Assembly: GCA_019118765.1 (NCBI GenBank)
Contig: DWYI01000037.1
Location: 1 to 39,903 of the forward strand
Reading direction: 5' to 3'
DNA from: Candidatus Allofournierella merdavium
GTDB lineage: Bacteria; Bacillota; Clostridia; Oscillospirales; Ruminococcaceae
DNA length: 39,903 nucleotides
The notes under the pieces were generated by a model, which worked only from the letters and a program-made list of their open reading frames with translations, did no database searches and had not been told where the DNA came from. The translations under genes were made by a program, and so were the position numbers. Positions 7,209 through 16,460 of this stretch are shown piece after piece; position 1 is the first letter of the stretch, and each line of letters opens with the position of its first letter.

Positions 7209-8194
7209 GCGCCCCGGTGCTGCGCCTCGCGCATCCGGACGAGGCCCAAAGGGTAGTGGATTTCATCAACGCCAACTTCGACTGGAAGCTGCCCCTCGTA
7301 AACAGAGAGGAATATTTCAGTTTTTATTACCGCAGCGGAGAACAGCTTCAGTTCGCCCTGGCGGAGGAGGAGGGCCGGCTGTTGGCGGTGGCCGGCTACA
7401 TACGGGCCGCGAACGCCCCCGGCGCCGACGTATGGGTGTCGGTGTGGGTGGCCCAAAAGGGCCACAACGGAGTGGGCCTGGAGCTGATGGCCGCCCTGCC
7501 GCGCCTCACCGGCGCGGGAGTGGTGGCCTGCAACAACATCCGCCCCAAAACCATGGCCTTTTACCGCTTTCTCGGCTGGCACGCCGGGCGGGTGGGCCAC
7601 TTTTACCGGCTGGCGGGCCTTCCGGAGTACCGGCTGGCGAAGATCGCCGACCCCACCGTGCTGCCCGCCGGGGGCGACCTTTCGCTGGAACCGGTGGCGG
7701 ACGCGGCCGCCCTGGCGGCGCTGGGCATGCCGGCCAGCCCCCACACCCCCCGCAAGGACGTGTGGTACATGGGCCGGCGGTATTTCGCCTTTCCCCACCT
7801 GACCTATTCGGTGTACGCCGCAAAGGCGGGCGGGCGGCTGCTGGCCTATCTGGTCTGCCGCGTGGTGGACAGCGGCCAGGGCAAAGCCCTGCGCATCGCG
7901 GACTTCGTGGGCGACACCGCCCTGTTGCCCCGTCTGGGGGCCGCCGTCGACCGGCTACTGAAGGCCAGCGGCGCGGAGTACGCCGAGTGCTACTGCGCCG
8001 GGGTGGACCCGGCGGTGATGGCGGCGGCGGGCTTTTCCGAGCGCAAAGAGGGGGACGCCAACATCCTGCCCAATTACCTGCAACCGCCCCTCTTTGAGAA
8101 CACCGAGTATTACTATTTCACCAGCGACCCCGCGCGCTTTGTGCTCTTCAAGGCCGACGGCGACCAGGACCGGCCCAACCTGCCGGCCACCTGA
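7205..8194 (+). CDS. Double GNAT-domain acyltransferase
   Basis: A 329-residue protein starting at the GTG of the GTGA overlap with the SDR stop, with GGAGG about 8 bases upstream. Residues ~5-150 form a GNAT-like lobe (LRLAHPDEAQRVVDFI, then VWVAQKGHNGVGLELMAAL, then NNIRPKTMAFYRFLGW). Residues ~160-325 look like a second, degenerate lobe (LLAYLVCRVV, then LGAAVDRLLKASGAEY). GNAT-type proteins of this size occur in surface-polysaccharide and FkbH-containing loci, where they move an acyl group to an amino sugar or polymer. I infer that it unloads the ACP-bound acyl group made by this cluster. Acceptor and donor cannot be read from the sequence. Confidence 0.72.
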   Translation: MSAPVLRLAHPDEAQRVVDFINANFDWKLPLVNREEYFSFYYRSGEQLQFALAEEEGRLLAVAGYIRAANAPGADVWVSVWVAQKGHNGVGLELMAALPRLTGAGVVACNNIRPKTMAFYRFLGWHAGRVGHFYRLAGLPEYRLAKIADPTVLPAGGDLSLEPVADAAALAALGMPASPHTPRKDVWYMGRRYFAFPHLTYSVYAAKAGGRLLAYLVCRVVDSGQGKALRIADFVGDTALLPRLGAAVDRLLKASGAEYAECYCAGVDPAVMAAAGFSERKEGDANILPNYLQPPLFENTEYYYFTSDPARFVLFKADGDQDRPNLPAT

Positions 8195-8284
8195 CGGCGG
8201 CTGGCCATCCCCTTTCCGGGGCTTTCCCTCGTCTTATTCCGCCGGCAGGCCGCCGGCGGCCACATAACAAAAGGAGGCTGCGGT

Positions 8285-8911
8285 ATGAATACAATGGTAC
8301 TGGGCATTGCCGGCGGTACCGGCAGCGGCAAGACCACCCTGACAAGGCGGCTGAAGGAGCGCTTCGGCGATCAGATCAGCGTCATCAGCCACGACAACTA
8401 CTATAAACGTCAGGACGAGTTGACCTATGAGCAGCGCTGCCTGACCAACTACGACCACCCCGACGCCTTTGACACCGACCTGATGGTGGAGCACCTGAAG
8501 GCGCTGAAGGCGGGCGAGACGGTGCTGTGCCCGGTGTACGACTTTTCCCAGCACAACCGCTCGGATGACTTTATCCAGATCCGCCCGGCGCCGGTGATTT
8601 TGGTGGAGGGCATCCTGATCTTCGCCAGCCCCGAGTTGTGCGACCTGATGGACATCAAGGTGTATGTGGACACCGACGCCGACGTGCGCATTCTGCGGCG
8701 CATCGTGCGGGATGTGAAGAAGCGGGGCCGCACGCTGGACAGCGTGGTCACCCAGTACCTGACCACCGTCAAGCCGATGCACGAGCAGTTCGTGGAGCCC
8801 AGCAAACGCCGGGCGGACCTGATCATCCCCGAGGGCGGCAAGAACCAGGTGGCGGTGGAGATGCTCATTCACCGTCTGGAGAGCCATCTGGCCGGCGAGA
8901 GCGAGGACTGA
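8285..8911 (+). CDS. udk: Uridine kinase
   Basis: A 208-residue P-loop kinase with Walker A GGTGSGKTT at residues 10-18 and the uridine kinase signatures SHDNYYK, DHPDAFD and RRIVRDVKKRGR. It phosphorylates uridine or cytidine to the monophosphate in pyrimidine salvage. The start ATG follows AAAGGAGG. It is 90 bases past the GNAT gene; no clear promoter is visible in that gap, only a GCCGGC hairpin (8241-8257), so read-through from the cluster is possible. The gap 8912-9054 contains no gene. Confidence 0.95.
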   Translation: MNTMVLGIAGGTGSGKTTLTRRLKERFGDQISVISHDNYYKRQDELTYEQRCLTNYDHPDAFDTDLMVEHLKALKAGETVLCPVYDFSQHNRSDDFIQIRPAPVILVEGILIFASPELCDLMDIKVYVDTDADVRILRRIVRDVKKRGRTLDSVVTQYLTTVKPMHEQFVEPSKRRADLIIPEGGKNQVAVEMLIHRLESHLAGESED

Positions 8912-9054
8912 ACGCCTCCCCCCTTCGTGGCCCGTGCGCATCCCTCCGGCCGCTTTTCCTCCGGTCTCCCGCGGCCTTTTCAAGGCCGCCGGCAGCCCAT
9001 CCGCCGCGCCCGCCCCGGCACATCGGCAACCCCCTTCCCCACAAAAACAAAAAT

Positions 9055-9096
9055 CGCCGCGCGCAGCCCTTCTCAGGCTGCGCGCGGCGTCTTTTT
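9055..9096. terminator. Bidirectional terminator between udk and the beta-lactamase-like gene
   Basis: A 14-bp perfect GC stem (9055-9068 against 9076-9089) with a 7-base loop, T-rich on both sides. It serves two converging genes. Confidence 0.92.
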
Positions 9097-9116
9097 ATCG
9101 TTGGGCGTCGGGCAGG

Positions 9117-10085
9117 TCATTCCCCCTGCCCCATCACGTCGGCCACCAGATGCCCGAACTGCTGCATCATCTCGATGCCCTCGGCGGGCGGCTCGTCCTG
9201 GGTGCCGTAGCTGGTGAACACCGACAGGATATAGGGGCGCTGGCTGTAGCAGATGCCCATGTCGTGAAAGGCGCTGTCCCAGCTGCCGTACTTCTTGGCG
9301 GCGGGGGCCGGGAACCAGAGATAATCATGCTGGGCGTCCAGAAATGCCTGTTTCAGCTGTTCGGCGTCTTCGGTGCCGGTCTCGAAATAGTCGTAGAGGG
9401 CCTGCATCGAAAGGCCCCCGTCCTGGGCGGTGACCCAGCCGTGGATGCCCTCCTCGGCGGTGATCTCGCAGCCCTCGGGGGAGGCAAAGCCCAGCTGGGC
9501 CAGGAAATCCTGGAAACCGGTGTCCGCGGTGGCGGGCCACATCCCCGCAAGGCCGTGGGCGGCGTCGTTGGAGCTCACCGTGATCATCTTGTAGATGCGG
9601 TCCCACCCGGTAGAGCCGTTCCAGCTGCTGTCCAGGTCGATCTCCCCCGTCTCGTCCTTCTGGCACAGCCACAGGGCGTAGGGCGCTTTCAGGGTGCTGG
9701 CGCAGTAGAATCCCGCCGATTCCCCATAGGTGTATGTATCGCCGGTGACAAGGTCCCGCAGCCACACCGACACCGAGCCGGGCTGGCCGTCCAGAAACGC
9801 GTCCAGCTGCGCCGCCGCCTCGTCGGTGAGCAGCGTCTCGGGCAGCGGAGTGGGCGCGGGGGTGGGCGCGGGAGTGGCGGGCGCGGCCGAACTTGCCGGC
9901 CGGGACGCCGATGCGGGCGTGCCGCCCTCCACATCCTCTCCGTTCACCGGCAGCGCGCTCTCGCTCCAGTACCACAGCGCGGCCAGCATGGCGCACACCG
10001 CCAGCACCAGCAGCACCAGCGTGGGGGCGGGACTGGCTGTTTTTCGTCTCGATGTCTGCTTCCTCGCGGCCATTCCGAAATTCAT
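9117..10085 (-). CDS. Class A beta-lactamase-fold serine hydrolase, membrane-anchored
   Basis: A 322-residue protein: a short basic cytoplasmic start, one membrane segment (residues ~20-40), a Pro/Ala/Thr-rich linker to ~85, then the catalytic domain. The class A motifs are Ser130-x-x-Lys133 (STLK), SSND at ~171-174 and KYG at 265-267 in place of KTG. The start at 10085 is chosen for its AGGGA site; an upstream ATG at 10124 lies directly next to the promoter. Family members include true beta-lactamases and cell-wall hydrolases. The Tyr in KYG, the non-cleaved membrane anchor and the linker favour a cell-wall enzyme, but drug hydrolysis cannot be excluded. Confidence 0.85.
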   Translation of the reverse strand: MNFGMAARKQTSRRKTASPAPTLVLLVLAVCAMLAALWYWSESALPVNGEDVEGGTPASASRPASSAAPATPAPTPAPTPLPETLLTDEAAAQLDAFLDGQPGSVSVWLRDLVTGDTYTYGESAGFYCASTLKAPYALWLCQKDETGEIDLDSSWNGSTGWDRIYKMITVSSNDAAHGLAGMWPATADTGFQDFLAQLGFASPEGCEITAEEGIHGWVTAQDGGLSMQALYDYFETGTEDAEQLKQAFLDAQHDYLWFPAPAAKKYGSWDSAFHDMGICYSQRPYILSVFTSYGTQDEPPAEGIEMMQQFGHLVADVMGQGE

Positions 10086-10125
10086 CTCGCTTTCCCTGCC
10101 CGCGCCGAAGGGCGGGCATACCACT

Positions 10126-10154
10126 ATTATAGACCCGTTTCGGTGGTTTTCCAG
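10126..10154 (-). promoter_or_regulatory. Promoter of the beta-lactamase-like gene
   Basis: A perfect -10 TATAAT (10131-10126) and a modest -35 CTGGAA (10154-10149), 17 bases apart, lie about 40 bases before the start codon. Confidence 0.65.
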
Positions 10155-10217
10155 ACCCGGCCGCCATTTTTTTCGGTTTGCCGCATGTATTTTTACAACT
10201 TGGAAACCTCAGGGCGC

Positions 10218-10245
10218 AAAAAAAAGGGGGGGCGAGCCGCCCCCC
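10218..10245 (-). terminator. Terminator of the glycogen operon
   Basis: On the minus strand GGGGGGCG-GCT-CGCCCCCC is followed by eight T, 13 bases past the glgA stop. This is a textbook intrinsic terminator. Confidence 0.95.
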
Positions 10246-10258
10246 TCGGTATTCGGTT

Positions 10259-11677
10259 TTACCAGAGATTCATCACCTGATGGTACATGTCGATGTAGGA
10301 GTGGGCGGAGGTGTTCCAGCTGAAGTCACACTGCATGGCGCGGCGCACCAGCACCGGCCAGCCGTCCTTGCGCCAGTAGCCCTCCTTGGCCCGCCAGCAG
10401 GCCTCGTACAGGTCGTGTGCGTTGTACTGCTGGAAGGTGAAGCCGTTGCCCCAGCCGTCGCCGGAGTCGTGGATGGAGTCCTTCAAACCGCCGGTCTCCC
10501 GCACCACGGGGATGGTGCCGTAGCGGCAGGCCACCATTTGAGCCAGGCCGCAGGGCTCCGACTTGGAGGGCATCAGGAAGATGTCCGCGCCGGCGTAGAT
10601 CTGCCGCGCCAGCGGGGGCACAAAGCCGATGTACACCCCCACCCGGCCGGGGTGCCGCCCCGCCAGGTCGTTGAAGAAGGCCTCGTAGGCGTGTTCACCG
10701 CTGCCCAGGATCACCAGCTCGATGCCCTGGTCCAGCAGGCCCTCGGCCACGTCCCGCACCAGGTCCACGCCCTTGTGGCCCACCAGCCGGGTGACCATGG
10801 CCATCACGGGGCTGCCGTCCTGAGCAAGGCCGAACTGCTCCTGCAGGCGGCGCTTGCACTCCGCCTTGCCCTCGGAGAAGGTGTCGGCGTTGTAGTGGGC
10901 GGGGATGTTGGGGTCGGTCTCGGGGTTATAGCTGTCCACGTCGATGCCGTTGAGGATGCCGCAGAGTTTATACTGCTTCTGGCGCAGCAGGCCGTCCAGC
11001 CCGTGACTGAACCAGGGGTCCAGGATCTCCTGGGCATAGGTGGGGCTCACGGTGCTCACCTTGTCGCTGGTCTCGATGGCGCCCTTCATAAAGTTGGCGC
11101 AGCCGTCGTACTCCACAATGTGCGCGTCCCGCTTGCCGATGCCGCAGGTGTCCTCCAGGATGTCCAGGCCATACTTGCCCTGGTACTGGATGTTGTGGAT
11201 GGTGAACACAGTCTTGATGCGGCTGTACTTGTCCAGATGGCGGTAATAGAGGTTCAGATACACCGGCACCAGGGCGGTCTGCCAGTCGTTCGCGTTGATC
11301 ACATCGGGGGTGAAATCGGTGTAGAAGAGCATCTCCAGCACCGCGCGGCTGAAGAAGGCAAAGCGCTCGCCGTCGTCGTAAAAGCCGTAGAGGCCGGCGC
11401 GCTTGAAGTAGTACTCGTTGTCCAGGAAATAGAAGGTCACGCCGTCCCGCTTTGCCGTGAACAGGCCGCAGTACTGGCTGCGCCAGCCCACCGGCACGCT
11501 GAAGTTGGTGATATATTCCAGCTGGTCGCGCCCGCGCAGATCGCCGTACAGCGGCATCACCACCCGGCAGTCCACCCCGTTTTGCGCCAGCGCTTTGGGC
11601 AGGCTGCCGGCCACATCGCCAAGGCCCCCGGACGCCGCCCAGGGATTCGCCTCGCTCGCGCAGAATAAAACGTTCAT
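10259..11677 (-). CDS. glgA: Glycogen synthase (ADP-glucose dependent, GT5)
   Basis: A 472-residue GT5 enzyme that extends alpha-1,4-glucan from ADP-glucose in the cytoplasm. The N-terminal ADP-glucose loop is SGGLGDVAGSLPKAL. The C-terminal domain has MVTRLVGHKGVDL, IFLMPSKSEPCGLAQM and RETGGL, as expected for GT5. The first motif reads ASGGL rather than the KTGGL of the E. coli enzyme, a substitution I believe is common in Clostridia. It is the last gene of the operon, preceded by AAGGAGG. A 97-base gap with two strong hairpins separates it from glgD. Confidence 0.97.
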   Translation of the reverse strand: MNVLFCASEANPWAASGGLGDVAGSLPKALAQNGVDCRVVMPLYGDLRGRDQLEYITNFSVPVGWRSQYCGLFTAKRDGVTFYFLDNEYYFKRAGLYGFYDDGERFAFFSRAVLEMLFYTDFTPDVINANDWQTALVPVYLNLYYRHLDKYSRIKTVFTIHNIQYQGKYGLDILEDTCGIGKRDAHIVEYDGCANFMKGAIETSDKVSTVSPTYAQEILDPWFSHGLDGLLRQKQYKLCGILNGIDVDSYNPETDPNIPAHYNADTFSEGKAECKRRLQEQFGLAQDGSPVMAMVTRLVGHKGVDLVRDVAEGLLDQGIELVILGSGEHAYEAFFNDLAGRHPGRVGVYIGFVPPLARQIYAGADIFLMPSKSEPCGLAQMVACRYGTIPVVRETGGLKDSIHDSGDGWGNGFTFQQYNAHDLYEACWRAKEGYWRKDGWPVLVRRAMQCDFSWNTSAHSYIDMYHQVMNLW

Positions 11678-11703
11678 ACAATTCCTCCTTGTGTTATGGG
11701 GAG

Positions 11704-11766
11704 GGGGCGGGGGCCCTGTGCAGGGCCCCCGCCCCTGGGGAGAGAGTCAGAGGGCCAAGGGCCCTC
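11704..11766 (-). other. Two intercistronic hairpins between glgD and glgA
   Basis: A perfect 15-base dyad (11704-11718 against 11721-11735) and a 7-bp hairpin (GAGGGCC-AAG-GGCCCTC, 11750-11766) fill most of the gap. Neither is followed by a T run on the minus strand, so they look like RNA stabilising or processing elements rather than terminators. Confidence 0.6.
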
Positions 11767-11774
11767 CTTTGGCA

Positions 11775-12892
11775 TTATACGGTGCTGTTTTTCGCCACAT
11801 ACACCGGGAAGGTATCGCTGCCGGACAGAGATTTGTCGGTGGTGATCTTCACGTTCTTGTCGGTCACCACATACTCCACCTGCGCGCCCGGCTCCACCAC
11901 GGTGTTCTGCATCAGCACACAGTTCTTCACCTTGGCGCCCTTCTTCACCTTCACGCCGCGGAAGAGCACGCAGTTCTCCACCTCGCCCTCGATGATGCAA
12001 CCGTCGGCCACCACGCTGTTCTTCACATGGCTGTCCATGGCATAGCGGGTGGGGGCGTTGTCGTGCACCTTGGTGTACACCGGCAGGTCGGCGGGGAACA
12101 GCGCGTCCAGGTTCGCCGGGTCCAAAAGGCGCATGTTCTCCTCAAAGTAGGTGCGGCAGTCGGCGATGCGGGCGGTGTAGCCGGTGTACTCGTAGCCCTG
12201 CACGTTCAGCAGTTCCAGATTGCGGGCCAGGATGTCCTTTTCAAAATAGACCAGGCCCCGGATGGTGGCGTCCTTCACCATGGTGATGAGGGTCTCCCGC
12301 TGGATGATGTACACGTTCATGGACAAGTTCTGCACGCCGGGGCGGTAGTCGTTGGAGAGCAGTTCGGTGACCCGGCCGTCCTGGATGCGCAGGGTGTAGT
12401 TGTCATCCTTCATGCCCAGGGGGATCTCCCGGCGCTCGTACATCACGGTCACGTCGGCGCCGGTGGTCACATGGGCCTCGATCAGCTTGTTCACGTCAAA
12501 GTTATAGGCGATGTTGGCGTCGCTCATCACCACATATTCCTCTTTCTGGCTCTCCAGAAAGCCCACGATGCTGGCCAGCGCCTCCACACGGCCGCGGTAC
12601 ATCTTCACGTTGGCCTCGGCGTAGGGGGGCACCAGGTTCAGGCCGCCCCGCTTGCGGGTGAGGTCCCACTCACGGCCGGAGCCCAGATGGTCCATCAGGG
12701 AGTGGTAGTTCTGCTTGACGATGATGGAGATGTTGCTGATGCCCGCGTTGGCAAAACTGGACAGCACGAAGTCGATCATGCGGTAGCGCCCGCCGAAGGG
12801 GATGGACGCCATCGTGCGATGGGTCACCATCTCGGGGATCAGGTTGTCGTGCGCGTTGGGGAAAATGATGCCCAGGGCATCCGTGTTGGACT

Positions 12893-12899
<7 letters not shown>
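11775..12899 (-). CDS. glgD: GlgD, regulatory subunit of ADP-glucose pyrophosphorylase
   Basis: A 374-residue nucleotidyltransferase paralogue with C-terminal left-handed beta-helix repeats. The catalytic loop of GlgC (LAGGQGSRL) is replaced by [14 protein letters not shown], lacking the glycine-rich motif and the arginine, which is the mark of GlgD. In Firmicutes GlgD forms a hetero-oligomer with GlgC and raises its activity. The start codon overlaps the glgC stop (ATGGTAA), so the two subunits are probably made in equal amounts by translational coupling. Confidence 0.95.
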
Positions 12900-14107
<1,208 letters not shown>

Positions 14108-14176
14108 ACTACTTCTCCCCTTATCGGCGGCCGGTGGCCGCCGTTAGTGCTTTGATTGCGATCCCCCGAAGCGGCC

Positions 14177-16186
14177 TTATGCCTGTTCGGCGTTTTGGGC
14201 GGGCTTTGCCGCCTTTTTGGCCCCGGCCTTTTTGGCGGCCGGTTTTTTTGCCGCCGTCCTTTTTGCCGCCGGCTTTTTCGCCGCCGGCTTCGGCGCCTTT
14301 GCGTCCGGCACCGAGAAGTACACGGTGCTCAGCGGCGGGATGGTGATGGTGATGCTCTGGTCAAAGCCGTGCAGCGCCTTTTTGTGGCTGCGCACCGGTT
14401 TGTTGCGCACCCCGCCGCCGCCATAGGCCTCGTCGTCGCTGGAGAGCAGTTCCCGGTATGTACCGGACGTGGGCACGCCCAGCTGGTACTCCTGGCGCAG
14501 CACGGGATTGAAGTTGCACACCACCAGGATGGTATGGCCGGCCGTGTCGCGCCGCAAAAACGCGATCACCGACTGGGTGTTGTCGTCCGGCACCACCCAC
14601 TGAAAGCCCTCCCAGCTGTAATCCACCTGCCAGAAGGCCGGCATGGCGCGGTACAGGCGGTTCAGGTCCCGCACATACTGCCGAAGCTGGCGGTGGCGGT
14701 CGTAATCCAGCAGCATCCAGTCCAGCGCCCGGGCCTCGCTCCACTCGGTGAACTGGCCGAATTCCTGGCCCATGAACAGCAGCTTCTTGCCCGGATGAGC
14801 CATCATGTAGCCGTAGAAGGTGCGCAGGTTGGCGAACTTGGCGTCGTAATCGCCGGGCATCTTGTTGATCAGGCTGCACTTGCCGTGCACCACCTCGTCG
14901 TGGCTGATGGGCAGGATGAAGTTCTCGCTGAAGGCGTAGAAGAAGCTGAAGGTCACCTTGTTGTGGTTGCCCGAGCGGAAGAGCGGGTCGGTGCTCATGT
15001 AGCTGAGCATGTCGTTCATCCAGCCCATGTTCCACTTGAAGTTGAAGCCGAGCCCCCCGTCCGCCGCGGGCTTGGAGACCATCGGCCAGGCGGTGGATTC
15101 CTCGGCGATCATCAGCTTGTGGGGATGCCGCCCCAGCACGGTGCTGTTGAGCTTTTGCAGGAAGGCGATGGCCTCCAGGTTCTCCTTGCCGCCGTTGCAG
15201 TTGGGTTCCCACTCGCCGTCCCGGCGATTGTAGTCCAGGTACAGCATGCTGGCCACCGCGTCCACCCGCAGGCCGTCCACATGGAACTGCTCCACCCAGT
15301 ACAGCGCGCTGGACACCAGGAAACTCTCCACCTCGGGCATCCCATAGTTGAACACCATGGTGCCCCACTCCTTGTGCTCGCCCCGGCGGGGGTTGGGGTC
15401 CTCATAGCAGGGCTCGCCGTCGAACATATACAGGCCGAACCCGTCCTTGGGGAAGTGGGCGGGCACCCAGTCCATGATCACGCCCAGCCCCGCCTGGTGG
15501 CACTTGTCCACAAAGTTCATAAAGTCCTTGGGGGTGCCGTAGCGGCTGGTGGGGGCGAAATAGCCGGTGACCTGATACCCCCAGCTGCCGTCGTAGGGAT
15601 ATTCGGTGATGGGCAGCAGTTCCACATGGGTGTAGCCCATCTCCTGTAAGTACGGGATCAGTTCATCCGCCAGTTCGGAGTAGTTGTAGGGGTCGCCGCT
15701 CTCCTTGCGCCGCCAGCTGCCGGCGTGCAGCTCGTAGATGTTGATGGGGGCGGTGAGCGGGTCGCGCTTTTTCTGCTGCTCCTCCCACTGGCCGTCGCCC
15801 CATTCATACCCCTCCAGCCGGTAGACCTTGCTGGCGTTGGAGGGCCTCGTCTCGGCGTGGAACGCGTAGGGGTCCGCCTTGAACACCAGCTCGTCCTGCC
15901 GGGTGGTCAGGCAGAACTTGTACACATCGTACTCCCGGATGCCGGGGATGAACGCCTCCCAGACGCCCTCGTCCAGCTTTTGCATCGGGTGGGAACCCGG
16001 CACCCAGCTGTTGAAATCGCCCACCACGCTCACAGCCTTGGCGTGGGGCGCCCAGACGCGGAAGACCACGCCCTCATCGCCGCCGCGGCGGTCGAAATGG
16101 GCGCCGAAAAACCGATATGCCTCAAAGTTGTTGCCCTGCTTGAACAGGTATATGGGCAGGTCGGCCGGATTATTCTTTTTTTTCAC
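14177..16186 (-). CDS. glgB: 1,4-alpha-glucan branching enzyme with a Lys/Ala-rich tail
   Basis: About 669 residues. An N-terminal CBM48 domain (WAPHAKAVSVVGDFNSW) is followed by the GH13 domain. Catalytic features are VDGLRVDAVA (nucleophile Asp near residue 308), AEESTAWP (acid/base Glu) and ISHDEVVHGK (transition-state Asp). It makes alpha-1,6 branches. The GTG at 16186 is chosen because AGGGAGG lies just upstream; an in-frame ATG 39 bases earlier sits too near the promoter. The last ~40 residues are an unusual repeat of Ala, Lys and Pro (KKPAAKRTAAKKPAAKKAGA), histone-H1-like, absent from ordinary GlgB. It is the first gene of the glg operon. Confidence 0.96.
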   Translation of the reverse strand: MKKKNNPADLPIYLFKQGNNFEAYRFFGAHFDRRGGDEGVVFRVWAPHAKAVSVVGDFNSWVPGSHPMQKLDEGVWEAFIPGIREYDVYKFCLTTRQDELVFKADPYAFHAETRPSNASKVYRLEGYEWGDGQWEEQQKKRDPLTAPINIYELHAGSWRRKESGDPYNYSELADELIPYLQEMGYTHVELLPITEYPYDGSWGYQVTGYFAPTSRYGTPKDFMNFVDKCHQAGLGVIMDWVPAHFPKDGFGLYMFDGEPCYEDPNPRRGEHKEWGTMVFNYGMPEVESFLVSSALYWVEQFHVDGLRVDAVASMLYLDYNRRDGEWEPNCNGGKENLEAIAFLQKLNSTVLGRHPHKLMIAEESTAWPMVSKPAADGGLGFNFKWNMGWMNDMLSYMSTDPLFRSGNHNKVTFSFFYAFSENFILPISHDEVVHGKCSLINKMPGDYDAKFANLRTFYGYMMAHPGKKLLFMGQEFGQFTEWSEARALDWMLLDYDRHRQLRQYVRDLNRLYRAMPAFWQVDYSWEGFQWVVPDDNTQSVIAFLRRDTAGHTILVVCNFNPVLRQEYQLGVPTSGTYRELLSSDDEAYGGGGVRNKPVRSHKKALHGFDQSITITIPPLSTVYFSVPDAKAPKPAAKKPAAKRTAAKKPAAKKAGAKKAAKPAQNAEQA

Positions 16187-16230
16187 GCTGACTCCCTCCC
16201 TGTGGGCGTTACGCCTCACTTTCATCTATA

Positions 16231-16259
16231 ATCTTACTCATTTTGGGGGTGTTTTTCAA
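16231..16259 (-). promoter_or_regulatory. Promoter of the glg operon
   Basis: -35 TTGAAA (16259-16254), a 17-base spacer, and -10 TAAGAT (16236-16231), about 45 bases before the GTG start of glgB. Confidence 0.7.
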
Positions 16260-16276
16260 GGGTTTTCTGTCATATA

Positions 16277-16367
16277 CTGCTAAAAAAACAATTTGGTTTT
16301 TCCTTGTTTTATGCAGTTTTAACAGTGTTGTTGAATATTCCTTGGATATTCACAATAGTTTTAGCAG
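16277..16367 (-). promoter_or_regulatory. AT-rich region with nested dyads upstream of glgB
   Basis: This is one of the few AT-rich stretches of the window and holds no gene. CTGCTAAAA (16277-16285) is repeated as its exact complement TTTTAGCAG (16359-16367). Between them lies the near-palindrome GAATATTCC-TT-GGATATTC (16333-16351). Its place just upstream of the glg -35 suggests a regulator binding region, possibly with looping; function is inferred. Confidence 0.4.
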
Positions 16368-16426
16368 ACCGCCGATTTTTTTGCCGGATCTTTACATTTC
16401 CGGTTTTGCTTTCCCCGCGTCACAGC

Positions 16427-16455
16427 AAAACACCCGGGCGCGATGCGCCCGGGTG
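16427..16455 (-). terminator. Terminator after pgsA
   Basis: An 11-bp perfect stem CACCCGGGCGC/GCGCCCGGGTG with loop of three bases lies 5 bases beyond the pgsA stop. A TTTT run follows on the minus strand. Confidence 0.85.
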
Positions 16456-16460
16456 CGTGT

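Noticed and set aside
14205-14300. GlgB tail as a frameshift artefact
   Set aside because: The frame is open to a proper stop, the Ala/Lys/Pro pattern is regular, and the preceding GH13 domain ends normally.
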